Positions 6,423 to 13,552 of a stretch of DNA of 13,552 nt are shown here, piece after piece (within the stretch, counting starts at the first letter, position 1; each line of letters starts with the position of its first letter). A program made the translations under genes and the position numbers. The DNA comes from Actinomycetes bacterium (GTDB lineage: Bacteria; Actinomycetota; Acidimicrobiia; Acidimicrobiales; Acidimicrobiaceae), in assembly GCA_021785315.1 (NCBI GenBank), contig JAJYFX010000015.1, positions 1 through 13,552 of the forward strand, given 5' to 3'. Below the pieces are notes generated by a model. It did no database searches, was not told the DNA's origin, and saw nothing but the letters and a program-made list of their open reading frames with translations.

Positions 6423-6829
6423 CTACTTCACACCGCATTGTGAATCCGGAATCGCTGCCCAAGCCAATCGGCTTTTCTCATGCCGTAGTGGCTTCGCCCG
6501 GCCGAACGGTTTACTTGGGCGGACAAGCGGGTCTTGAATCTGACGGGTTCACCGTAATGCCTGGAGGTTTGGTCGAGCAATTCGATCGGTCACTTTCCTA
6601 CATTGTCCAGGCGCTTGAAGCCACAGGGGGTAGCGCGGAAGATCTGGTATCTATGCAGGTCTTCGTCACCGATGCGGCTGAGTATCGAGCCAATCTTAGA
6701 AGTGTCGGCAAGATTTGGCAGGCACGAATTGGACATCACTATCCGGCAATGACTCTTTTGCAGGTGAGCGGCCTGCTCTATCCTGAACTTCTTGTGGAGC
6801 TGCTCGCTACGGCTGTCATTCCTGAATAA
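6419..6829 (+). CDS. RidA (YjgF/YER057c/UK114) family protein, atypical active site
   Basis: The 136-residue protein has the whole RidA fold pattern: TVYLGGQAG at 30-38, EQFDRSLSYIVQALEATG at 53-70, VFVTD at 81-85 and the final VSGLLYPELLVELLATA (117-133). Such trimers hydrolyse enamine/imine intermediates, and some relatives deaminate aromatic ring-cleavage products. The arginine that binds the substrate carboxylate in E. coli RidA (Arg105) aligns with Gly118 here, and the later conserved Glu aligns with Leu129. It is therefore not an archetypal imine deaminase and may have another substrate or a binding role. I chose the ATG at 6419 over the in-frame GTG at 6413 because GAGGTG at 6410-6415 serves as its ribosome site. 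A hairpin follows 20 bases after the stop, so it is probably a short transcript of its own. Confidence 0.9.
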   Translation: MTTSHRIVNPESLPKPIGFSHAVVASPGRTVYLGGQAGLESDGFTVMPGGLVEQFDRSLSYIVQALEATGGSAEDLVSMQVFVTDAAEYRANLRSVGKIWQARIGHHYPAMTLLQVSGLLYPELLVELLATAVIPE

Positions 6830-6849
6830 TCCGGCAAACACCAATGCCT

Positions 6850-6879
6850 CTTACGCAGCGACGGCAATCGCTGCGTAAG
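6850..6879. terminator. Perfect 12-bp hairpin after the RidA-like gene
   Basis: CTTACGCAGCGA (6850-6861) and TCGCTGCGTAAG (6868-6879) pair perfectly around the loop CGGCAA, beginning 21 bases after the stop codon. The stem strength and place suit a transcription terminator, although no T run follows. It could instead stabilise the 3' end of the mRNA. Confidence 0.6.
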
Positions 6880-7674
6880 ACTGCCTGCCTTGTCGACAGG
6901 GCTTATGCGCCTCTCCGAAATGATGGATTCGCTTGGCATAGCCTCCATACCTACAGCATTGCCATCGGGCTCGGCCCCTTGGACGGTGGACGAGGATACT
7001 TAAGCCTTTCGGCAAGGCTGACCTCCCAGAGTCTCATTTCTGGGTGCTACCCGGTACTCTGGCCTTTGCGACATCCCATCTGGCGCTGTGCCCCACGATA
7101 TTCCGGTGCATAGCGACGGTGATGTCTCAGAGATACTCAGGAATTTCAGTATCTGGCCCAATGGGCCGGAGACGGTACTGCATGTATCGCATCCTTTGGA
7201 ATGCTGACCCCTCCTAAGGCGTCCGAGTTGCGAGTTAAGTTCTATACCTTGCCCTGTAATGCCGCCGCTAAGAACGGTTACCCACGGGCACGATGCAAAG
7301 GTCTCCCTGCCCCGCATCTACCCCAAAAAAACTCAGTAATTTCTAAATGCTTCGTGACTTCGCAAACTAACTTGTCCAGCTCCAATCCCTGCTACTTCGA
7401 TTAGACGGATCCAATTTCACGACATGCGTTAAAAAGGCTTCCCGAGCTGAAAACGCTTTCTAACACACCTCAATACGCAGCAGTGCCCAAGGTGATCCTC
7501 TCACCAAGATCAGCGATCGGTAAAGCTGCGAGTGTACCCTTTCAAAGCCTAGGAACTGTTTTCATGTGTGGTTGAGATCATATAGTTCGCACAAAGCTAA
7601 GCCAGGTATTTCCTGTTTTCCCATTTCGATGCACAATGAATAATGGCCTAGATGACGGTGGATGTGCCTGCGGA
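6880..7674. other. About 800 bp without an identifiable gene
   Basis: No frame is long or conserved enough to call. Short protein-like stretches occur on the plus strand in different frames between about 6887 and 7205. They are broken by stops and frame changes, as expected of a decayed gene or of chance. I recognise no tRNA, rRNA, insertion sequence or CRISPR pattern. Confidence 0.5.
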
Positions 7675-7694
7675 AACAGCCGCGAAGGGCTGTT
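7675..7694. terminator. Hairpin upstream of the nar promoter
   Basis: AACAGCC (7675-7681) and GGCTGTT (7688-7694) form a perfect 7-bp stem with a 6-nt loop. It ends 16 bases before the candidate nar -35 box, and could insulate the operon from upstream transcription. There is no clear T run. Confidence 0.35.
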
Positions 7695-7710
7695 ATCCCT
7701 AATAAATCAT

Positions 7711-7739
7711 TTGATTATGCGCCCGTATTTTTCTAGTAT
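7711..7739 (+). promoter_or_regulatory. Candidate promoter of the nar operon
   Basis: TTGATT (7711-7716) and TAGTAT (7734-7739) are separated by 17 bases, and each matches its consensus at four of six positions. An overlapping TATATT at 7737-7742 is a stronger -10 but has poor -35 spacing. Transcription would begin near 7746, about 100 bases before the small frame at 7848 and 375 bases before narG. I see no canonical FNR box (TTGAT-N4-ATCAA). Confidence 0.45.
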
Positions 7740-7751
7740 ATTTTAGAAAAA
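7728..7751. promoter_or_regulatory. Inverted repeat over the nar -10 region
   Basis: TTTTTCTA (7728-7735) and TAGAAAAA (7744-7751) are perfect 8-bp arms around GTATATTT. The repeat covers the candidate -10 box and start point, where a repressor would act. It is very A+T-rich, so chance symmetry is possible. Confidence 0.4.
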
Positions 7752-7847
7752 ATAAGCACCGCGGATCGACCTGTTTGTAGAGTGTGCAGACGTTTCCAAC
7801 AATGGTTGGCGAGTCTCATGTAAACAAGAAATGGCTCCTGGGGAATT

Positions 7848-8105
7848 ATGACCAACATGCAAGGCAGTAACTCCAAACCACAATCTGAGGTGACCATACT
7901 GGGAATCAAAGGTCTGGGATTTGTTCGAGAGCTGGGGCGGCGATTGGTCGGGCAGCTCGGGCGCTTGGCAGCTCTGCGTGCGGCTCCGGGAACTATCTTT
8001 GCACCCGGGTCATCCGAAGTACAACGTTTTGCGTCCCTTTTTGGAACCGTTAACAAAAGGGACTCGCTTAGCCAACTTTTGGCGGACGTGCGTGCTCACC
8101 GATAA
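7848..8105 (+). CDS. Possible small protein of 85 residues preceding narG
   Basis: The frame starts at ATG 7848 (another ATG at 7857) after a weak GGGGAA, and ends with TAA 15 bases before narG. It therefore fills most of the space between the candidate promoter and narG. The middle (about residues 24-45) alternates Leu/Val/Ile with Arg in helix-like spacing and looks amphipathic. There is no signal peptide, membrane segment or Cys motif. I recognise no family, and it resembles none of the known nar accessory proteins (NarJ, NarK, NarX/L). Overlapping frames on both strands are shorter or contradict it, and some could be chance. If real, it is the first gene of the nar transcript. Confidence 0.4.
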   Translation: MTNMQGSNSKPQSEVTILGIKGLGFVRELGRRLVGQLGRLAALRAAPGTIFAPGSSEVQRFASLFGTVNKRDSLSQLLADVRAHR

Positions 8106-8120
8106 TGGATAGGACAAAAA

Positions 8121-11100
8121 ATGTCGAAAACTAACCGAAGGGCAGCGGCCGAGAGAATAGACCTTCTTGCCGACAGCGGGCTGGTACGCAAGGCGAGATA
8201 TATTCAGCGCGGGGACCAATCGACCGATGTCCGTGAATTGCATAGGCAGGGTGGGCGTCAGGCTGAGGAATTCTACCGGGATCGCTGGCGTCATGACAAG
8301 GTAGTCAGATCTACGCACGGCGTAAATTGTACTGGTTCATGTTCGTGGCGGGTATTTGTAAAGGACGGGATAATTACCTGGGAAACTCAAGCAGTCGACT
8401 ACCCCTCGGTCGGTCCAGATTCACCCGAATATGAACCGAGAGGGTGTCCCCGAGGTGCTTCGTTCTCGTGGTATACGTATTCACCCGCCAGAGTCAGATA
8501 CCCCTATATTCGTGGTGAACTCCTCCGGATCTGGCGTGAGGTGCGCCGGAACACGCCGGATCCCGTAGAAGCATGGGCATCTATAATTGCCGATCCAGAA
8601 CTTTCGAGGAGATACAAATCAGCACGTGGAAGGGGCGGCTTCGTACGGGCAAAGTGGTCCGAAGTTATCGAGTTGATCGCTGCCGCTCATGTTCACACTA
8701 CGGCCGCCTTCGGGCCTGACAGAACTGCAGGATTTACCGTCATTCCCGCTATGTCCATTGCTTCTTACGCCGCCGGCACCAGATTCTATTCACTTATGGG
8801 CGGAGCAATCCTGTCCTTCTATGACTGGTATGCGGATCTGCCAATCGCTTCACCTCAAGTGTTTGGCGACCAGACCGACGTACCTGAGTCGGCAGACTGG
8901 TGGAACGCTTCATATCTGATCATTTGGGGAACCAACCTTCCAATCACGCGGACTCCTGACGCCCATTTCATGACCGAAGCCCGATATCGGGGACAGAAAG
9001 TAGTTGTGGTTTCTCCAGATTATTCAGACCACACTAAATTTGCCGACGACTGGCTGGCGGCAAATCCCGGAACCGATGCAGCCCTGGCAATGGCTATGGG
9101 ACACGTGATGCTGACAGAGTTTTACCGCGATCGCAAAGTTCCTCGCTTCGAAGAATACGCCCGCACCTACACTGATCTTCCTTTCCTGGTAAAACTTCGT
9201 GAAAGAAACGGCAGCTTTGTCCCCGATCATTTTCTTACTGCCTCGAGCCTTGGTGAAGATCAAGAAGGTGCCGACTGGAAAACTGTCGTAATCGACGAGA
9301 ATACCGGAAAACCAGTCGTCCCCAACGGCTCGCTTGGATTCCGATGGAATGAATCTGGCAAAGGGAAATGGAACCTCGAACTCGATGGAACCCGGCCGAC
9401 TCTCACTCTTTACGGACAAAGCCAAACAACCCTGCAGCCTGTAGATCTGCCCAGGTTCGACCTAGACGTCAAAGGCCGAGGCGAAATCCTGCACCGCGGA
9501 GTCCCGGCAATGCAGATTGGCGACGCCTGGGTCACCACTGTGTTCGATCTTGTAATGGCCCAGTATGGCGTCAACCGCGACGGGCTTCCAGGCGACTGGC
9601 CCAGTTCCTATGATGACGCCGAAACCCCCTATACTCCGGCATGGCAAGAGCGGATAACCTCCGTACCTGCATCTAAGGCAGCCCGTGTAGCAAGGGAGTT
9701 TGCCCGCAATGCAGAGGTCTCGGGAGGGCGTTCAATGATCGCAATGGGGGCAGGAACCAACCACTGGTATCACTCCGACCAGATCTACCGATCATTTCTT
9801 TCGCTACTGATGCTGGGAGGCTGCGAAGGGGTAAACGGAGGTGGGTGGGCACACTACGTTGGCCAGGAGAAGGTGAGACCGCTTACAGGCTGGTTCACTC
9901 TCGCCTTCGGATACGACTGGGCCCGACCGACCCGGCACACGGCTTCTACACCGTTTTGGTATCTGGCCACGGATCAATGGCGATACGAAGCCTCACATGC
10001 GGACTCCTTGTCCAGCCCCCTCGGAGATGGCCGCTTCGCTGGACAATCCATGGTCGACTTGAACGCCTACGCAGCCAGAATGGGCTGGATATCCTCCAAC
10101 CCCACGTTCAACCGCAATCCGCTCGACATTGCCGACCAGGCAAAGGCTGCCGGAAAGGTTGTCAACGAGTTTGTGGTTGACGAGCTAAAAGCGGGAAGGC
10201 TCGGCTTTGCGGCTTCGGACCCCGATGGCCCTCAGAACTACCCTCGCGTACTGACAGTATGGCGCTCAAACCTCCTCGGTTCATCAGGGAAAGGCCATGA
10301 ATACTTCCTTAGGCATTTACTTGGGGCTGATAACGCTGTCGCCGCACAGGAGTGCCCTCCTGAGAAGCGACCGAGTGAGGTGGTCTGGCACGAACAAGCG
10401 CCAGAAGGCAAGCTGGATCTCCTAATTAATATCGACTTCAGAATGACTTCGACGGGAATCTATTCAGATATTGTCCTTCCCGCCGCAACCTGGTACGAAA
10501 AGCATGACCTTTCAACAACCGACATGCATCCGTTCGTGCACTCCTTCAATCCCGCCATACCACCGCCATGGGAGGCGCGAACGGACTTTGATATTTTCCA
10601 CATGCTTTCTGAGAAATTCTCACAGTTGGCGCAAACTCACCTGGGAAAGCGAACCGATGTGGTCGCTATACCTTTGTTGCACGACAGTCCAGACGAATGT
10701 GCTCAACCCGGCGGCAGGGCCCTCGACTGGATGGCTGGTGAGTGCGAACCAATCCCAGGAAAGACAATGCCACGTCTAGTGGTTGTCGAACGGGACTATC
10801 CCCGCCTAGCCGAGCAGATGCGGGCAATCGGTCCCTTAGTTGACACGCTTGGCGCAACTATCAAAGGCATCAAGATACCGATCGAACAAGAACTCGACTA
10901 TCTTCGCCTCCGAAACGGAACCATACAGACTGGAATAGCCGAGGGCCGCCCTCGGATCGACAGAGATAGTCTCTTCTGTGAAGCCATTCTGGCGTTCTCC
11001 GGCACGACAAACGGCCGTTTGGCCGTCGAGGGCTTCAAGAATTTGGAAGAAAGAACAGGTGTTCCACTTGTAGACCTGGCCTACGAACGCGCCGGCGACA

Positions 11101-11825
11101 GAATAACGTTCTCTGACACAGTGACCCAGCCGCGATCTGTAATCTGCTCGCCCGAGTGGTCAGGGTGCGAGTCGGAACGCCGGCGCTATTCTCCGTTCAC
11201 GATCAATGTCGAGCGCAGGAAGCCATGGCACACTCTCACGGGAAGGCAGCACTTCTATCTCGACCACGAATGGTTATTTGAACTGGGGGAGGGCCTGCCC
11301 ATCTATAGGCCTCCGCTCGATCTCGTTGCCAGTTTTGGAGGCCTCCCTAGACCGGAGTTTGGCGAGAAACAGCTAGTGGCCCGCTACTTGACTCCTCACT
11401 CAAAATGGTCCATTCACTCGGAGTATCAAGACAATCTTCATATGCTCAATTTATTCAGAGGCGGTCCGATCATCTGGATCAACAATATCGATGCGGACAA
11501 GATCGACATAGCCGATAACGATTGGATTGAGGCCTACAACCGGAATGGGGTGACAGTTGCCCGCGCAGCAGTAACCCATAGGGTGCCACCTGGCACGGTT
11601 CTCATGTACCATGCGGTTGATCGTCACCTACAAATGCCCATTTCAGAACAATCAGGCATGCATGGAGGTACTGACAACTCTCTGACTAGGGCGGTTATGA
11701 AGCCAACCCATATGATCGGAGGCTACGCACAATTGTCCTTCGGATTCAATTACTACGGCCCGACTGGTTCACAGCGCGACGAACTGGTAGTCATTCGCCG
11801 TCGTTCCCAGGAGGTGAAGTTCTAA
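8121..11825 (+). CDS. narG: Respiratory nitrate reductase alpha subunit NarG
   Basis: The 1234-residue molybdoenzyme reduces nitrate to nitrite on the cytoplasmic face of the membrane, taking electrons from NarH. HGVNCTGSC at 66-74 and Cys109 give the FS0 4Fe-4S ligands (His66, Cys70, Cys74, Cys109), each 17 positions beyond the E. coli ligands. By the same offset, Asp239 in YADLP is the molybdenum ligand. YDWYADLP, TDVPESADWWN, NHWYHSDQIYRS, WRSNLLGSSGKGHE and the final KPTHMIGGYA-FGFNYYG blocks are all family-conserved. Length is normal (E. coli 1247). There is no twin-arginine signal, as expected for the cytoplasmic-facing form. The ATG has only a modest TAGGAC ribosome site (8110-8115). 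The stop overlaps the narH start by one base. Confidence 0.98.
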   Translation: MSKTNRRAAAERIDLLADSGLVRKARYIQRGDQSTDVRELHRQGGRQAEEFYRDRWRHDKVVRSTHGVNCTGSCSWRVFVKDGIITWETQAVDYPSVGPDSPEYEPRGCPRGASFSWYTYSPARVRYPYIRGELLRIWREVRRNTPDPVEAWASIIADPELSRRYKSARGRGGFVRAKWSEVIELIAAAHVHTTAAFGPDRTAGFTVIPAMSIASYAAGTRFYSLMGGAILSFYDWYADLPIASPQVFGDQTDVPESADWWNASYLIIWGTNLPITRTPDAHFMTEARYRGQKVVVVSPDYSDHTKFADDWLAANPGTDAALAMAMGHVMLTEFYRDRKVPRFEEYARTYTDLPFLVKLRERNGSFVPDHFLTASSLGEDQEGADWKTVVIDENTGKPVVPNGSLGFRWNESGKGKWNLELDGTRPTLTLYGQSQTTLQPVDLPRFDLDVKGRGEILHRGVPAMQIGDAWVTTVFDLVMAQYGVNRDGLPGDWPSSYDDAETPYTPAWQERITSVPASKAARVAREFARNAEVSGGRSMIAMGAGTNHWYHSDQIYRSFLSLLMLGGCEGVNGGGWAHYVGQEKVRPLTGWFTLAFGYDWARPTRHTASTPFWYLATDQWRYEASHADSLSSPLGDGRFAGQSMVDLNAYAARMGWISSNPTFNRNPLDIADQAKAAGKVVNEFVVDELKAGRLGFAASDPDGPQNYPRVLTVWRSNLLGSSGKGHEYFLRHLLGADNAVAAQECPPEKRPSEVVWHEQAPEGKLDLLINIDFRMTSTGIYSDIVLPAATWYEKHDLSTTDMHPFVHSFNPAIPPPWEARTDFDIFHMLSEKFSQLAQTHLGKRTDVVAIPLLHDSPDECAQPGGRALDWMAGECEPIPGKTMPRLVVVERDYPRLAEQMRAIGPLVDTLGATIKGIKIPIEQELDYLRLRNGTIQTGIAEGRPRIDRDSLFCEAILAFSGTTNGRLAVEGFKNLEERTGVPLVDLAYERAGDRITFSDTVTQPRSVICSPEWSGCESERRRYSPFTINVERRKPWHTLTGRQHFYLDHEWLFELGEGLPIYRPPLDLVASFGGLPRPEFGEKQLVARYLTPHSKWSIHSEYQDNLHMLNLFRGGPIIWINNIDADKIDIADNDWIEAYNRNGVTVARAAVTHRVPPGTVLMYHAVDRHLQMPISEQSGMHGGTDNSLTRAVMKPTHMIGGYAQLSFGFNYYGPTGSQRDELVVIRRRSQEVKF
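11809..11817 (+). promoter_or_regulatory. Ribosome binding site of narH
   Basis: AGGAGGTGA is a full anti-Shine-Dalgarno match, seven bases before the narH ATG, and lies within the last codons of narG. It secures the narH start. Confidence 0.85.
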
Positions 11826-13444
11826 TGCGAATCATGTCCCAGGTTGCGATGGTTATGAACCTAGATAAGTGCATCGGCTGCCATACCTGTTCAGTCACTT
11901 GCAAACAAACGTGGACCAACCGGCCCGGTACCGAATACGTCTATTTCAATAACGTTGAGACAAAACCAGGAATCGGATATCCCACACGTTACGAGGACCA
12001 AAATCAATGGAACGGGGGCTGGGAACTCGACTCCAAGGGTAGGTTACGAATCAAGGGTGGCAGTAGGCTCAAAAGGCTCCTCTCGATCTTTTACAATCCG
12101 GACTTGCCGACGATAGAGCAGTATCACGAGCCATTCACCTTTGACTACGCCAAGCTGATCGAAGCACCGGCCGGTTCAAAGGCGCCGTCAGTTTCCGCAC
12201 GCTCGGCACTGACCGGACGTGAGATGGTGCCGGAATGGGGTTCCAATTGGGAGGACGATCTTGCGGGCGCTCCTGATCGTGCGCTATCCGATCCCAATCT
12301 CGCCGCCATGGCGAACAAGGTTAAGCTTGATTTCGAGTCGGTATTCATGTTTTATCTGCCGCGCATCTGCGAACACTGCCTAAATCCATCTTGTGTGGCA
12401 TCCTGTCCCTCCGGCGCGATGTACAAACGTACGGAGGACGGCATCGTATTAGTAGACCAGGACCGCTGCCGCGGCTGGCGATTTTGCGTTTCCGGGTGTC
12501 CATACAAGAAGGTATATTTCAATCACAGAACTGGAAAGGCAGAAAAGTGCACCCTTTGTTTTCCCCGCATCGAGATTGGCCTGCCCACGATTTGCTCAGA
12601 ATCCTGCCCGGGCAGGCTCCGCTATCTAGGCCTGGTTCTCTATGACGCGGACAAGGTGACAAAGGCAGCGACTAGCGATATACAGGATTTATATCAAGCG
12701 CAGCTCGACACTTTTCTTGACCCCAACGATCCAGAAGTGGCAGAGCAGGCAGAACTCCAGGGAATACCACGTGACTGGATCATCGCAGCCAGACGATCAC
12801 CTACCTATGCTCTGATTGCCAAATACAAAGTAGCCCTTCCGCTCCATCCCGAGTTCCGGACGATGCCCATGGTGTGGTACATACCGCCCCTGTCGCCAGT
12901 GACGGACGCCGCGGAAGCAGCAGGTTACGAGGACTCAAATGCGGACGATATTTTTGCAAGTATCGATGTCCTGCGAATCCCCTTGGAATATTTGGCCAAC
13001 CTTTTCACTGCCGGCGATATACAGCCCGTTAGACGTGCGCTTCGCCGGCTCGCTATGGTAAGGGCAGTCATGCGGATTCACCAGCTTGGCTCTGACGTAA
13101 ATATTATCCCCGAAGAGGTGGGCCTTTCAGCCGACGAGGCCGAAGATCTGTTTCGTCTATTGGCAATTGCCAGATACGAAGACCGCTATGTCATACCCCC
13201 TGCTCATGCGGAGAATGCCGGCAGGCTCCTGGCTCAACATTCGTTGGGCGGATGCTCCTTGGAATCAAACGGAGGTCCAGGTATGGGCGGTGAGGGCCCT
13301 TTGCCGAGTTCCGTCAGCTCCTTTCATTCCGGCGGCAGTGATTTCAACACGCAAACGCTGGAAAGAGACAGCCGAGGTCGCCTGCATATGCGTATTTCAT
13401 CTACCGGTTTTGCAGAACCGCTGCTAGGAGGAAATCCCATATGA
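11825..13444 (+). CDS. narH: Respiratory nitrate reductase beta subunit NarH
   Basis: The 539-residue iron-sulfur subunit carries electrons from the quinol-oxidising NarI to NarG. Four cysteine groups are complete: Cys16/19/22/26, Cys182/185/190/194, Cys215/221/225 and Cys242/245/257/261. The third group has Trp218 in place of a cysteine (CRGWRFC), the mark of the 3Fe-4S cluster in NarH. Numbering runs two behind E. coli NarH from the second group on. The protein is about 27 residues longer than E. coli NarH. The extra length is a C-terminal Gly/Ser-rich tail (about 470-539, including GGPGMGGEGP) without a known role. It starts inside the narG stop (TAATG) and overlaps narJ by ATGA, so translation through the operon is tightly coupled. 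Confidence 0.98.
   Translation: MRIMSQVAMVMNLDKCIGCHTCSVTCKQTWTNRPGTEYVYFNNVETKPGIGYPTRYEDQNQWNGGWELDSKGRLRIKGGSRLKRLLSIFYNPDLPTIEQYHEPFTFDYAKLIEAPAGSKAPSVSARSALTGREMVPEWGSNWEDDLAGAPDRALSDPNLAAMANKVKLDFESVFMFYLPRICEHCLNPSCVASCPSGAMYKRTEDGIVLVDQDRCRGWRFCVSGCPYKKVYFNHRTGKAEKCTLCFPRIEIGLPTICSESCPGRLRYLGLVLYDADKVTKAATSDIQDLYQAQLDTFLDPNDPEVAEQAELQGIPRDWIIAARRSPTYALIAKYKVALPLHPEFRTMPMVWYIPPLSPVTDAAEAAGYEDSNADDIFASIDVLRIPLEYLANLFTAGDIQPVRRALRRLAMVRAVMRIHQLGSDVNIIPEEVGLSADEAEDLFRLLAIARYEDRYVIPPAHAENAGRLLAQHSLGGCSLESNGGPGMGGEGPLPSSVSSFHSGGSDFNTQTLERDSRGRLHMRISSTGFAEPLLGGNPI
13426..13432 (+). promoter_or_regulatory. Ribosome binding site of narJ
   Basis: AGGAGGA lies eight bases before the narJ ATG, inside the last narH codons. 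Confidence 0.8.
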
Positions 13445-13552
13445 AAAGACAGGATGCGAAATTGGTTTTCGAATGCAGCTCAGTACTGCTCAGCTATCCG
13501 GAAGATGACTTTGAAGCAGATTTGTGTGCTCTGGCAAAATTAATCGAGAAAC
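13441..13552 (+). CDS. narJ: Nitrate reductase assembly chaperone NarJ, 5' end only
   Basis: The first 37 codons of a gene that starts in the last narH codons (ATGA at 13441-13444) run off the right edge. The fragment has CSSVLLSYPEDDF at 12-24, which fits the conserved SxLLxYP segment near the start of NarJ. NarJ is the cytoplasmic chaperone that helps insert the molybdenum cofactor and holds NarGH until it docks on NarI. Position after narH is the usual narGHJI order, so narI should follow. The call rests on this short motif plus gene order. Confidence 0.88.
   Translation, partial: MKRQDAKLVFECSSVLLSYPEDDFEADLCALAKLIEK

Noticed and set aside
6844..7113. 89-codon plus-strand frame after the RidA-like gene
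   Set aside because: Its first codons lie in the 12-bp hairpin, there is no ribosome site, and the sequence is not protein-like in this frame.
7705..7716. AATCA-TT-TGATT inverted repeat as an FNR site
   Set aside because: The half-sites are in the opposite order to FNR (TTGAT-N4-ATCAA) and the spacing is wrong. It is a short A+T-rich symmetry.

Overview
The window is bacterial DNA of moderate G+C (roughly half, by eye). It carries two unrelated gene groups that point away from each other, with long non-coding stretches between them. The right end is the start of a membrane-bound respiratory nitrate reductase operon (narG, narH and the first codons of narJ), so the organism is probably a facultative or anaerobic nitrate respirer. 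I cannot fix the taxon. The NarG N-terminal half and the strong AGGAGG ribosome sites would suit an actinobacterium or a related Gram-positive-type lineage, but this is only an impression.

Left part, minus strand. Reading leftward from about 5.6 kb: a TetR-family regulator (4916-5638); a LeuC-like and a LeuD-like subunit forming one aconitase-family hydro-lyase (2315-4228); then, after a 560-bp gap, a LeuA-like 2-oxoacid/acetyl-CoA condensing enzyme (432-1754), coupled by an ATGA overlap to the start of a 2-oxoacid:ferredoxin oxidoreductase alpha subunit (IorA-like, running off the left edge). The condensing enzyme, the isomerase and the 2-oxoacid oxidoreductase suggest one pathway that extends or processes a 2-oxo acid. 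No LeuB-type dehydrogenase is in the window. The specificity loop of the LeuD-like subunit (YVHH) differs from the sequences I know for leucine or lysine pathway enzymes, so ordinary leucine synthesis is not the obvious role.

The clearest regulatory signal is a pair of matching promoters, one in front of leuC-leuD and one in front of leuA-iorA. Each has TTGACT, an 18-nt spacer, and TATAAT or TAGAAT. In each, an inverted repeat of the form GACTGAC-NN-GTCAGTC, typical of TetR-family operators, covers the spacer and the -35 box in the same register. The nearby TetR protein probably represses both transcripts, making one split regulon.

Middle, plus strand. A divergent RidA-family protein (6419-6829) lacks the catalytic arginine of true RidA. 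It is preceded by a 15-codon open frame that overlaps its start codon by ATGA, and followed by a perfect 12-bp hairpin. About 1 kb without a convincing gene follows, possibly holding gene remnants, and ends in a hairpin and a candidate promoter at about 7.7 kb.

Right part, plus strand. A possible 85-residue small protein (7848-8105) lies 15 bp before narG. narG, narH and narJ are tightly packed, with 1-bp and 4-bp overlaps. NarG and NarH keep all expected cluster and molybdenum ligands and look functional.
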